DNA of 64,000 bases, taken from contig JBITNC010000001.1 of assembly GCA_050084985.1 (NCBI GenBank), positions 34,968,001-35,032,000 on the forward strand. The letters run 5' to 3'. Below, piece after piece: positions 34,551-44,875 of this stretch. Source of the DNA: Nageia nagi (lineage: Eukaryota > Pinophyta). The position numbers and the translations under genes were made by a program. How positions within the stretch are numbered: the first letter of the stretch is position 1; each line of letters begins with the position of its first letter. The notes below the pieces were generated by a model, which saw only the letters and a list, made by a program, of their open reading frames with translations, had not been told where the DNA came from and ran no database searches.

Positions 34551-35339
34551 ATGATAAAATTTATGTATAGGGTCATATAAAAAAGATAAACATGGCCATG
34601 GAGATAGAAAAATGAAAAATAACACTAAAAATAAAAAAGAAAATTATGTGTTCTAACATGTGAAACCCTAGGGATAGAATGTTGGATTTATAGAAAAGTT
34701 ATAAAAACATAGGAATACATCAAAGAAACGATAGGTAAAGATGATTTACCTGATGGCTAGTAGGAGAGTACATCACCAAAGTAGCTCTATATCCCTCCCA
34801 ATGTGTGATTGGTAAAGCCATAATAGGAAGCTATAGAAAAGAAGTAAAAGTAATTGCAAATTGATAGTAGTAAAGTTAGAAATAAAAACCCACTAAATAG
34901 GTTCTCAAAACTCCAAAGAACTCTCCACTCTCAAAATGTAATCAAGTGATAATGAAAGGGTGGTTAAGTCCTTTTTATAAGATTTCACGAGCACATATTC
35001 TTAGATAGTCTCAATTTGTGCAACTATTAATTACAAGTAGGTATACAAAGTAGTTACTTAGAATCAGTAGAAAATATGCCATTATTTAAGTTTTATAGTT
35101 TTCAAAAATTCCTTAAAAAAGGACCACCTATAGTCTTCTTTCATCAAAGGACCACCTACGATGTGATTTTATCAAAATAGACTACATGTGTTACTTATTT
35201 TATTAGATTGATCTTGATTTGCTATACATGATGAAGAATTACTTATAAGACTATATCTTAGATCATATTTTGTTGTATGCCTCTTGCCATGGAGTTTTGG
35301 ATCCCACATAGACATCATGGGTCTTCAGCACAAGATTTT

Positions 35340-35885
35340 AAGCATTATCACATATTATCATGCCTCTTGATGTAAAGTTTTAGCTCTCATCATGTCATGC
35401 CTCTTAGTGCAAAGTTTAAACTCTCATTATATCATGCCTCTTGATATAGAGTTTCAATTCTCATTATATCATGCCTCTTGGCATAGAGTTTTAGCTCTCA
35501 TTATATCATACCTCTTGGTGTAGAGTTTTAGCTCTCATTATATCATGCCTCTTGGTGTAGATTTTTAGCTCTCATTATATCATGCTTCTTGGCATAGAGT
35601 TTTAACTCTCATCATATCATGCCCCTTGGTGTAGAGTTTTAGCTCTCAATATATCATGCCTCTTGATGCAGAGTTTTAGCTCTCATCATATCATACCCCT
35701 TGGTGTAGAGTTTTAGCTCTCATCATATAATGACCCTTACTGTAGAGTTTTAGCTCTCATCATATCATGCCCCTTGATGTAAAGTTTTAGTTCTCATCAT
35801 ATCATGCCTCTTGGTGTAGAGTTTTAGCTCTCATCATATCATGCCTCTTGGCATAGAGTCTTACCTCCCATATATACATGCTACA
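35340..35885. repeat. Array of about 37-bp units, copy 2
   Basis: About 13 copies of 'catgcctcttggtgtagagttttagctctcatcatat' with scattered substitutions. Same family as the array at 33480 and, more distantly, 23500. No unique spacers lie between units. Confidence 0.9.
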
Positions 35886-36453
35886 AAGTTTGATTCTTAT
35901 ATGGCTGTAATATGCTACTTGGTGTGATGTCTCAACTTCCATTATATTGTAGTTATGCTAAAATTAGCTCTCATCATATTATAGTAGGCCTCTTGGTGTA
36001 GAATTGAGCTCTCATTCTACTATAATATGCTATTCTCTCTTGTTTATCAAAGTTGTCATATGTCATGTGTTGTCTTGTCAATAAGGTCTTGGTATGGTCA
36101 TGTGTGGTCATGGGTTGTGATTTATTGTATCATGGTTAGTATCTTGTTGTGTCATGTTGGCTCATTGTTACTATATTATGTTTTTGGGTCATGAAGAATG
36201 TCATCATGTGTTGTTGGTATCATGACAAGGGGTAGATTGAAAAACATCACAACAAGGAGTTTTCTCAACCCATATTTAGCTTTTATAGGTTTTTCTATAT
36301 TAAAATCTTTGTTGACATTCAGATTGGTTAGTGTTGGTATTACACTTATCAAATTCTTGCTAATATTTCATTACTATGACATCTTAGTTATATTTTGAAT
36401 GAGAAACCTCAATGCACCCAATGATATCAATTTCTCATCCAAAGTGGGGCATA
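35886..36453. other. Subterminal region and polypurine tract of the outer element
   Basis: Noncoding. It includes 'gagttttctcaaccca' shared with the young element's subterminal region and ends in CCAAAGTGGGGCATA (36440-36453), nearly identical to the young element's polypurine tract. Confidence 0.65.
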
Positions 36454-37280
36454 TATTATAACAAAATTTATTTATGCATTTAAATAAATACATTTGCTTG
36501 CACTAATACACACCTAGAATATTCAATGCAATGATATCAATGCTTATCTTGAATATGATCATAATGTCAATGTTTATTTTGAATATGGTTATGATATCAA
36601 TGGTTGTCTTAAATATCATTATATATTATGGGATAACCCTATTTATGTAGCTACATGATGACCTAAGGAGTAGGTCATATTATTATCTTTTTAAATAGGG
36701 ATCTAATAGTAAGTCCACATCAAGGAGATACATGATCCCATATTTTGTATTGATGATGTAAGTCTTTTAGGTGTCTCCTGACATCACCATTCAAGGTTGG
36801 GTTTGTGTACTTCCTTATGCGAGTGTCTTGATGATTTTTAGCTTATATAAGTATCAAATTACAATCATTAAGAGTTTGTGTGGAGGCATAGAGTTAATTG
36901 GGAATGAACTACAATCTAACAAAGACCACCAGTGCTCCTTTGTAGATGAAATAGATCATTGATTCTCCTTTTAAGCATGAAATAGATTGCTCATGGCCCT
37001 CTCTTTGGATCACCTTGCTCCATAACTTTAGGTGTAGACTCTATTAGTTGTTGAGGCTTTGTCACTATCTTTCATTCATCAATATCAAGTATGTTCCATG
37101 AGGTAAGTATACAAACTTAATCTTATTTGGTGATGTCATTTTGATTCTAGTTATTCATTATCTTCTATATCAACTTTTCTTGTTATAAATTGCTATCTGT
37201 TAGCTCAAAATTACAAATAACCTTCAAAAATATAGGTATTCATTTATTTGCATTCTCAAATTTTTATTTGTAAATAAGTA
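36454..37280 (+). repeat. Outer element, right LTR
   Basis: Aligns with 20993-21510 plus 29232-29543. Its end is degraded (ATTTGTAAATAAGTACA). It is followed by TTTTGGTGCTAGAAGGAAGG, which looks like a primer-binding site of Tat-type elements, so this LTR may once have had another internal region on its right. Confidence 0.75.
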
Positions 37281-37318
37281 CATTTTGGTGCTAGAAGGAA
37301 GGCCTTAACCTTTGACCT

Positions 37319-38149
37319 TGTGGTTAAGAATTCTTTTATTGAATTTTCAATATACCTCAATAATTAGTTTACAATGAAAAATATCATATCAATTTGTGAT
37401 GTATAATAGTGCCTTGTAAGTAAGGGATTTTATTATAGTAAAGGGATATATAAGTTCCCTTGGACCTCCTTTGAATGGGTGTATCAATGTTTGTAAGCCT
37501 TCAATAGTGTCTCCAAAAACCTACAAGAAAATGTTATGATGATATTTAAGTGCTCAGAAGTCTTTTGGCCTTCTTTTGCTCAAACCAGCTACCATGCACC
37601 TACAAATCCTGCATGCATATAAATAAGAAACATATCTAACATACCTACTCACATAGTTAAAAAAATATATAAAGTATAATGTAATACAAGTATGAAGCAT
37701 GGAAAAGCATAATGCAATTACTTAATACAATTATAAGTGTATTTTAGCAAAGTATTAGTGCATAAAACTTTGATCTTTTTCTCCTTAGAAGAGATTTAAT
37801 TTATATATTTTTAGAATGGCCAAAATTTCTATTTTGGAGGCAAGAATAGGATAAAAAAGCTCATACAACCTTGTCATAGGGTTTATCTACATGGGGGAAG
37901 GTGTAAGATCAAGGATAAGTCACCCAATATTTGTTGGTTTATTTCCTTGGATGCCTAGATTTTTCCATTTTTTTTTTTGCTTACAAGATCATTGATGATT
38001 GTGTATTGAACATTGATGATTGGATTGGATCTTCAATGGATATATTGGATTGCTAGCAATGAGAAGGGTTTAAAAAAATTTATTATTTATTTAAATTTTT
38101 ATTCTCTTATTTTATTTATTTAAATAAGGGTCATTTTTAGGTGTTTACA
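37319..38149 (-). repeat. LTR-A, right copy (inverted)
   Basis: Reverse complement of 20104-20951: begins (plus strand) TGTGGTTAAG and ends TAGGTGTTTACA, directly against the CATAC target at 38150. Length is 831 bp and similarity is clear over the whole span, for example 'ccttggacctcctttgaatg' and 'tcttttggccttcttttgct'. The end nearest 37319 diverges from the left copy. Confidence 0.75.
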
Positions 38150-38154
38150 CATAC
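38150..38154. repeat. Right target-site duplication CATAC
   Basis: Exact match of 20099-20103; copia coding sequence resumes directly after it. Confidence 0.75.
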
Positions 38155-38854
38155 ACTTCTTCTTCAAGATAGCCATTAAGGAATGCACTCTTCATATCCA
38201 TGTGATGCACATTCCAATGCTTATGGGTAGCTAATGAAAACACCTTTTGGATTGTCTCTTTCCTTGCAATAGAAGCAAATATATCCTCATAATCTATGCC
38301 ATACTTTTGTGTGAACCCATTTGCAACCAACCTTGCCTTGTATCTTTCAATGTAACCATCAATATTCTTTTGATCTTGTAGATCTATTTATATCCAATGC
38401 ATTTCCTATTTTGGAGTAGATTACATAACTTCCATGTGTCATTCTTAACAATGGAAGAAATCTCCTTATTCACAACTTTCATCTAAACTTTGTTAGAACA
38501 TGCTTGTTCAAAATGAGAAGGCTCAAAATCATCAAATTTAGTAACTTTAGAAGAACTAGAAATATGAAAATTGAAAGTAGAAACCATTAAAACATAATTT
38601 ACCATATCACATTTGGGATCACTATTATCTTAATCTCCTAACATTTATAAATTTTTCAGCCTTTGTAAAGTAGCATCTAACTCCTTGTGTTGACTCCTTA
38701 TCAACCTTATTGAAAATTTTTGATCCAACATTTGAGAAGAGGGATGATCCTTTATCACCCTTTTACATCTTATTGATTGATTTACACTTACACTTGGTGA
38801 TGGAGGTGAAAAAGAATAGTTTTGTGGACTTAAAGATGCACTTGAAGATTCCAT
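38155..38854 (-). pseudogene. Copia element 1 polyprotein, start of RT and IN-RT linker
   Basis: Minus strand. MVANGFTQKYGIDYEDIF with MDMKSAFLNGYLEEEVYV (38145-38330) is the N-terminal RT with its first catalytic Asp. The Ser-rich SLSPQNYSFSPPS with SSQMLDQKFSIRL (38645-38854) is the linker between integrase and RT. It is cut at 38154 by the nested insertion and resumes at 20103. Confidence 0.85.
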
Positions 38855-39760
38855 TTATGAAGAAGAAATAAATCTAGGCTGAACTTGACTATGTGAAACA
38901 TAGCTAGGATGAACACTTCCTTGGTCATGTGAAGAATTCTTTTCAAACATGCCATCATCAATAATACAATTTTGGCATTTTTGAGACTTCCAATTTTCTC
39001 CTTCATCAGAAATGGCATCTCTAAACACCACAACTCTATGAGAAATTGGATTAAAAAATCTATAAGCTTTGGAATGTTCACTATAGCTAATAAAAATACA
39101 CTTTTCACTCTTAGCATCAAGCTTTTTCCCATGCTTATCATTCACATGAACATAAGCAACACAACCAAATTTTTTAAAATTTTCACACTTGGCTTCTTTC
39201 CAAGCCAACACTCATAAGGAGTAACATTATCCAAACTCCTTGTCAAAATCCTATTTAGAATATAGATAGTAGTTCAAATAGCTTCAACCCAATAAAAATT
39301 ACTCCAACCTTTTGTATGCATCATACATCTTTCCATTTCTACTGAATTCTGATTCTTTCTTTTAGTCACTCCATTTTGTTGGGGTGTGTATGGTGATGAA
39401 GTTAATTGCCTCTTAATGCTATAATATCTATAAAAATTCAAGAAATCATTAGATAAAAACTCACCACCATAATCAATTCTTAAACACTTAATTGTATATC
39501 CACTTTGATTCTCAACTAGCTTTAAAAATATTGAAGCACTCAAATGCTTCATCTTTGTGTTTAAGAAAGAATACCCAATAATATCAAGAAAAATCATGAA
39601 TAAAGGTAAGAAAATAAGAATCTTTATCCATGCTTTATATTTGTATTGGTCCACAAAGATCACTATGCACAAATTGTAGAAGAGATTGAGCTCTCCATTC
39701 TCCATTCTTTGGAAAATTCCCCCTTACATGCTTTCCAAAAGCACATCCTTCACTCATTGT
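38855..39760 (-). pseudogene. Copia element 1 integrase
   Basis: Minus strand, two frames. The catalytic-core part (39274-39705) has CLRIDYGGEFLSNDFLNF and TPQQNGVTKRKN, the usual D...E region of copia integrases. The C-terminal part (38855-39211) has FGCVAYVHV, CIFISYSEHSKAYRFF and VVFRDA. A frameshift separates them. Integrase inserts the cDNA into the genome; this copy cannot be made intact. Confidence 0.85.
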
Positions 39761-39921
39761 AATAGTATCTTGGACTTTTTTCAAACCATAAAAAAGTGTA
39801 GCCAAAAGCTTTAAACTCTAAAAATGCCATAAATTAGCACTATCATCAATGCTCAAAGAAGCAAAACCTCCCCCTTATTCCACAAACTTGATGGGAAAAA
39901 GCTTATTTTTTTTCATTTTCA

Positions 39922-40242
39922 CTATAGTGACCATCCTTCCACCTCTATTTTTATCATAATATTACACATTTTATCTCCAAAAACTAATTTATAATTATTT
40001 TCCAACATTTTTCCAACACCTAAAAGAGATTGTTTTAAATTAGGAGCAAAATAAATACCTTTTACCTTCATAGTACCTTTCTTAGTAGGAACCATCATGT
40101 CCCCCTTTGCAATCACCTCCAAGAGCTTTTCATCCCTAATTTTGATACTAAAATTAAAGGAATTATCAAGAGATGATAGAAGTTCCTTCTTTTTGGTCAT
40201 GTGGTGTGAACAACCACTATTAAGAACCCAAGTTTCATCCAC
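39922..40242 (-). pseudogene. Copia element 1 protease, active site changed
   Basis: MDETWVLNSGCSHHMTKKK opens the frame. Copia aspartic proteases have LDSGASxHM here, so the catalytic Asp is Asn. The rest (VKGIYFAPNLKQSLLGVGK) is typical. The change alone would inactivate polyprotein processing. Confidence 0.85.
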
Positions 40243-40422
40243 TTTGTCTTATGAAAGAAGTGCTTTGGCTCTATGATTCTCCTCTTGGATAATATAAATA
40301 AACAAGACATTTTCTTCATAAGTATCTTATTCTCCATAATCTCCATAGGAATCTTCTTCTTCCCCATAATTCATTGATCAATTATATTGAGAGGCTTGTT
40401 TCAACCTACACTCTCTCTCAAA

Positions 40423-41286
40423 CTAGCCAAATATGTTATAATGATAGCATTGTACATTTCTTTTTTCTCTTCCTCTACTTTTTGTAGTATATCCACCTAT
40501 AGTACTTGTGCTTACACTATTGGCTTGGTCAACATATAAAATATGATCACTTCCTCTTCCAAAAGATCCTCTTCCTCCCCCTCTATCATTTTGACCTCTA
40601 CCTTGACCTCTTCCACTAGTATTGTCATTCTCTTTTGTTGAAAATTCTTGTTCTTCACTTGTACCAACCTTGGACCTTCTCAAAAATCTCTCTTCTTGAG
40701 ATATGAGAGATCCAAATAATTGATAAAACTCCATAATAGAAATATCTTTAGTTTCTTTAATTACAAGAGCCACATTGTCCCATTTTGGCAATAAAGTTCT
40801 CAAGATTTTTTTAACTACTAAGGCTTTCTCCATATCATCACTAAGAGTGGCCATTTTTTTCACTATGGCCTTCACTCTTGCACAATATTCACACATACTT
40901 TCATTTTTATACTATGTGAGATTCTCAAAATCTCTTTTGAGGGTCTAAATTTTTGCTTCCTTCACTTTGATACTTGCTTGGTAGACTTCCTTCAAAGCTT
41001 TCCATGCATCAATAGCAGTTCTATGGGCTTAGATTCTTGGGAAAATTCTCTTATCAAGAGCAACTTGAATATGTGATAAGGCAAAAAAATTCTTTTTCTT
41101 CATCTCTTTAAGTTCCTTTTTTGTATCTTCACCCCAAACACTCCAATCATTTAGCTCTTTGTATCCAACTTCAATAATGTCCTATAAGTCTTTTCCTTCC
41201 AAGAGAGTCATCATCTAGATGCTCCAATATTCATAATCTAATCCATCAAATTTTAGAATTGGTATTGAGTTTGAAATGTTTTCCAT
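40423..41286 (-). pseudogene. gag: Copia element 1 gag (UBN2-type)
   Basis: ATG at 41286 (MENISNSIPILKFDGLDYEYWSI...), then the core KVALDK/LSHIQVAL region and the intact piece 40423-40896: KKMATLSDDMEKALVVKKIL, MEFYQLFGSLISQEERFLRR, an RG-rich stretch RGQGRGQNDRGGGRGSFGRG, and VQCYHYNIFG, where a CX2C knuckle begins but is broken. A few TAG/TAA codons lie between. The capsid role is known for the family. Confidence 0.85.
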
Positions 41287-41410
41287 GATAGCAAGACTTC
41301 AACACAACTTGTATCTACAAAAAAAATTCTTTCCAAAACTTTTTGCAAAATACCCATAGTTTTTAAACCTAACAAAACTCAATTAAAATCTACTTACTCT
41401 AATACCAAGA

Positions 41411-41944
41411 TGAAGTAATAAACACTTTAACATAAAGAAAAATACTTATAGAAATATTAAACATTCACTCAACATTCACAATTGCATTACATAATTCAAA
41501 ATATTGACTCAGATCTAGAAATAAAGTGGAAATATCTCTATGACATTTTGTAAAAATAGTTTGCATTATAAGTTTAGAGTGCAATTTACAAGTTACACTA
41601 AATGATTCCATAATCAAACCCAAACACAAGTTTAGAACTCAAATTTATACATCCCAAGCTAACCAATTGAAAATAATAATCAAAATGAACTCATAAAATT
41701 GATAAATTGAAGTTAAACTTCTTGATAGTTCTCCAAAACCACCTAGGAACTATTAGGATGAAACACGATTGTATTTCAAGAAAAATGCACTAGGTGGTCA
41801 CATTTTTGGAAAATGCAATCTCATTTCTAGAATACGATAACATTTTATTTTGAAAACATTATGGGGTAACATGTTTTCTTAGAAAATACAAAATTTAAAT
41901 ATTGAATCTTGATTTTAAGAGTTTGATGAGGTTCAGTTTCAATA
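41411..41944 (-). repeat. Copia element 1, 5' LTR
   Basis: 534 bp, homologous to 18407-18940. The minus-strand sequence inside it reads TTGGTATTAGAGTAAG (PBS) right at the LTR edge, which makes it the 5' LTR. Confidence 0.85.
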
Positions 41945-42548
41945 GGCATGCTTCTAAAACTTGATATATAAAAGGCCTATGATAGATTCAATTGGAAATT
42001 CTTAAGAAAAGTTATCTGTAAGTTTGGGTTTGGAGAAAAATCATGTAATTGGATCAACTTATGTATCTCAACTCCCTCTTATTCTATCCTTCTTAATGGT
42101 GAGATTGTTGATTTCTTTACATCCCAAAGAGGTTTATACCAAGGTGATTCCATCTTTCCTTATCTCTTCATTTTAATGGCTAAATCCTTAGGGAGATTGT
42201 TAAATATAAAGAGAAAATAAGGTCAAATTCAAGGTATGAAACCTAGTTCAAATTGTGAGTCTATTTCTCATAATCAATTTGTTGATGATACAATCATGAT
42301 TGAAAAAGCCTTAGTGAAAGAGGCTCAAAAATTTATGAAAATTTTAAAACTTTATGAATATGCTTCTCACCAAAAGGTTAACTTTAAAAAACCCATCTCT
42401 TTTTCTTCAATACTCCTTTTGAAATATAGAAAAAAATTGTAAAAATTTTCAATTGTAAGGAAGGATCCTTACCATTGGTGTATCTTGATTTGCCCCTTTA
42501 TGTTGGTTGTTTGAAGAAGGGCTTTTGAGATTCTATTATTTTTAAAAT
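41945..42548 (+). pseudogene. LINE ORF2 relic, continuation (reverse transcriptase core)
   Basis: Resumes with MLLKLDI-KAYDRFNWKFLRKV, then PSYSILLNGEIVDFF, SQRGLYQGDSIFPYLFIL and NQFVDDTIMI, i.e. RT motifs A, B and C with FVDD as the catalytic pair, then VYLDLPLYVGCLKKGF. It ends abruptly at about 42548, where copia integrase sequence on the other strand starts. The C-terminal part, RNase H and poly(A) of the LINE are missing. Confidence 0.85.
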
Positions 42549-44875
42549 TAACTCATCAAAGTATCCCAAAAAGATACATTTGTTGGATTTTTCATCTAAT
42601 TTCTTCTTATTCTTCTTGGGAACATGCACATAATAGTTAGAGCCAAAGATTGAAGGTGTAAGAGAGTAGGTTTCTTACTAAACCAAGCCTCATAGGGGGT
42701 TAATGTTGCATAATAATTTTTGGGCATAGATTCAATATGTATAAAATAATATACATAATTTTCACCCATAATTTATTGTCCATATCCAGTGTCTTGAGCA
42801 TGCTTCAAGCCATTTCAATGACTATCTGATTCTTACTCTTTACTACTCCATTTTTCTATAGAATGTAGGTAGTGGTGTACTACTACTTGATCCCATGTTT
42901 TTTGTAGAAGGCCCTAAACTCATTGGTTATGAATCCACCATTATAGTTTATCTAGAACTTCTTGAGGTAATAATTAGACTACTTATCAACAAGTACTCTA
43001 AACTTGATAAACATTTCAAAAGAATTTGACTTGGCCTATAGTAAATACAACTACTTATTCTATAATATTTATTAGTAAATATAAGCATATACCTACTTTT
43101 GGATAAGGTTAGAGTATGCATAGGTTTATATATATTAGCATGTACCAACTCCAAAGATGCCTTTGCATGATATAGGTGGGAGGGAAATTTCTCTCTATGT
43201 TTCTTCCTAGAAATGTAACTCTCACACAAAGTATCATATGAAAGTGACAAGTTAGGCATACCTATCATAAGCTTAAGTAATCTATGAAGTGATTTGAAAT
43301 TAATGTGGTCACATATATGGTACCACAACCAAGTAGGATAAGTGGTGGTTTTCAAGTACTTAAATGCCACTGGTTGCATCTTTAGCATGTACATGTGATT
43401 CTTAGATATAAGAATTTTTGCAATGACTTGCTTGTTGGTCTCATAGGTAATGTTACAAGTCTTCTTATAGAATACTAACATATAATATTTCAAGAACATC
43501 TAACCAATGTTAAGGAGATTATGATTTAGCTTGAGAACATATAAAGCATTATGCATATGTAGGATATTTTTAGACTTTTCTTTGAAACAGTGGAACCATT
43601 TTTGATAATATCAACTTGATTTTTATCACAAAATTAGACTTTGCTAAAAGCATGTTCTTCAATTTGAGTAAATAAATTTTTGTTCTTGGTCATATAATTT
43701 GAGCACCCACTATCTAGATACCAAATTTGGTCATTAGTAACTTCAAAGTTTGGGTTAAGAAGACATTACCAATATAATTCTCTTTAGTGTAGTGGCTTTT
43801 TGATCCTTCTTATTAGGGAAGAAATACTACTCTATGTTACCATCCTTTCCATAGAAGTCATAATATTAGGGGGTTGAGCTCTAGATTTGATTGGCTGATT
43901 GACCTCTTCCTCTACCATGATTACTTCTTCCATAGCCTCTACCACTATGACCTCTACCATGACATCTTGAAGTAGATTCTAAACTAGAGAAAGTAAAATG
44001 TTTATCATTCATTCAAAGTTTACCTTGGAATGCTTGTTATAGATTCTTAGCTCTATCCTAGAATTTATGCTCATGTGATTATAGGATTTTATGAAATTCT
44101 AGAAGCATGAGTTAAGTTAAATACTTATACTCCTCAATTGCAGTAGTGAGAGGATAAAACTTTTGGGGAAGGCTTCTCATTACTCATATGATTATAGGAA
44201 TTTATGAAATTATAGAAGCATGAGTTAAGCTAAATACTTATACTCCTCAATTGTAGTAGTGAGAGGATAAACATTTTGGGGAAAAGGCTTCTCAATAATC
44301 TAGGTGTCACCAAGTTGCTTACCATGTGAATGAAGAGCATTCATAAAATCTTGAACTCTATTATGAAGAGTTTAATATTCATAATATATTACATTCAAAG
44401 GGATTCAAAATCTCTATGCAAGAACAATAACTTGGCTACTCTAACTCTCAATAATCCTTTGTAGGCACTCTAAAGAGTGTCCCATGCAACCTTAGAGAAT
44501 TTACACTTTGCAATATTAGGAAAGATGGTAACATCTATCCCACTTTATATAGCAAAAAAGACTTTGAAATCCTTCTTTCAAGTATCAAAGAGCTCTTTTA
44601 TTTCATGTTCTATAAGTGTAGCAAAGGATGCAACATCAAGTTCAACATATCCTTGAGAAATAAGACTCCATAAATTGTATGAGATGAGAAAGATATGCAT
44701 CTGGATGCTCTAGTATTCATAGTGTTCAAAATTGAACATAGGGATCTATTTGAACATAGGGATATATAATTGAAATAAATTTCCATTTTTAGAATTCATT
44801 TAACCAAATAAAATATACTAGATCTGATACCAATTGAATATTTAGATGCTCAAGGATCCAAGCTTTGATACCAAA
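42549..44875 (-). pseudogene. Copia element 2a, truncated internal region (gag, protease, integrase)
   Basis: Minus strand. Near 44875-44400 is gag (WDTL-like SKVAWDTL, HRDFESL). A Gly/Arg-rich stretch and protease relic follow (43990-43680), then the GAG_pre-integrase and integrase N-terminal part in one frame (42948-43499) with WLWYHICDHINFKSLHRLL, LCESYISRKKHREKFPSH and LELVHANIYKPM. An integrase scrap lies at 42560-42760. RT and RNase H are lost at the junction with the LINE at 42548. It is of the same family as element 2b (48406-56081), with matching nucleotide phrases such as 'aatgttgcataat'. Confidence 0.8.

Larger units (their letters stand above)
33930..34812 (-). pseudogene. Antisense PMD gene remnant, copy 2 (main domain deleted)
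   Basis: Same content as copy 1 in the second half of the tandem duplication: exon 1 at about 34812-34741 with donor CAG/GTAAAT, an acidic-exon scrap, an enlarged (TA)n intron with an inverted duplication, and a coiled-coil exon at about 34280-33960. It lacks the PMD core. Confidence 0.75.
31945..35460. repeat. Tandem duplication of about 1.76 kb in the outer element
   Basis: 31945-33700 is repeated at 33701 to about 35460. Both begin 'gtggat...ctca', 'tttgtagccaaattttgtta' and 'tggtgtggagtttt', and run through the same coiled-coil exon remnant, AT microsatellite, acidic-exon scrap, exon 1, TATA box and start of the 37-bp array. The copies remain close, so the duplication is younger than the element. 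Confidence 0.85.
20993..37280 (+). mobile_element. Outer Tat-like LTR element (LTR-B family), old, with gag and antisense PMD remnants but no pol
   Basis: The left LTR is 20993-21510 plus 29232-29543, split by the inner element; the right LTR starts at about 36454. Between them, in order: a PBS-like site, a gag relic (29665-31640), two tandem minus-strand copies of the antisense-gene remnant (31945-35460), tandem arrays, a subterminal region and a purine tract CCAAAGTGGGGCA (36440-36452). I see no protease, RT or integrase. The plan matches the inner element, so both belong to one pol-less family. LTRs differ widely, so the copy is old. Confidence 0.8.
18407..41944 (-). mobile_element. Copia element 1 (minus strand), split by a large nested insertion
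   Basis: Two direct 534-bp LTRs (18407-18940 and 41411-41944) bound a minus-strand gag-protease-integrase-RT-RNase H order, the Ty1/copia order. The PBS next to the right LTR reads TTGGTATTAGAGTAAG on the minus strand, an initiator-Met-tRNA-like site. A polypurine tract ATCAAGGGGAAGTA adjoins the left LTR. Without the insertion at 20104-38149 the element would be about 5.5 kb. It sits in the RT part of the LINE. Flanking 5-mers TATAT and GGCAT do not match, so the target duplication has decayed or was lost. Confidence 0.85.

Noticed and set aside
35340-35885. CRISPR-like array of about 37-bp repeats
   Set aside because: Units are directly adjacent with no unique spacers, in plant retrotransposon DNA.
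36198-36398. 66-codon plus-strand frame
   Set aside because: Sits in the subterminal noncoding region of the outer LTR-B element; no similarity seen.
18407-41944. 5-bp target duplication of copia element 1
   Set aside because: Flanks TATAT (18402-18406) and GGCAT (41945-41949) share only the last two bases, so no duplication can be claimed.
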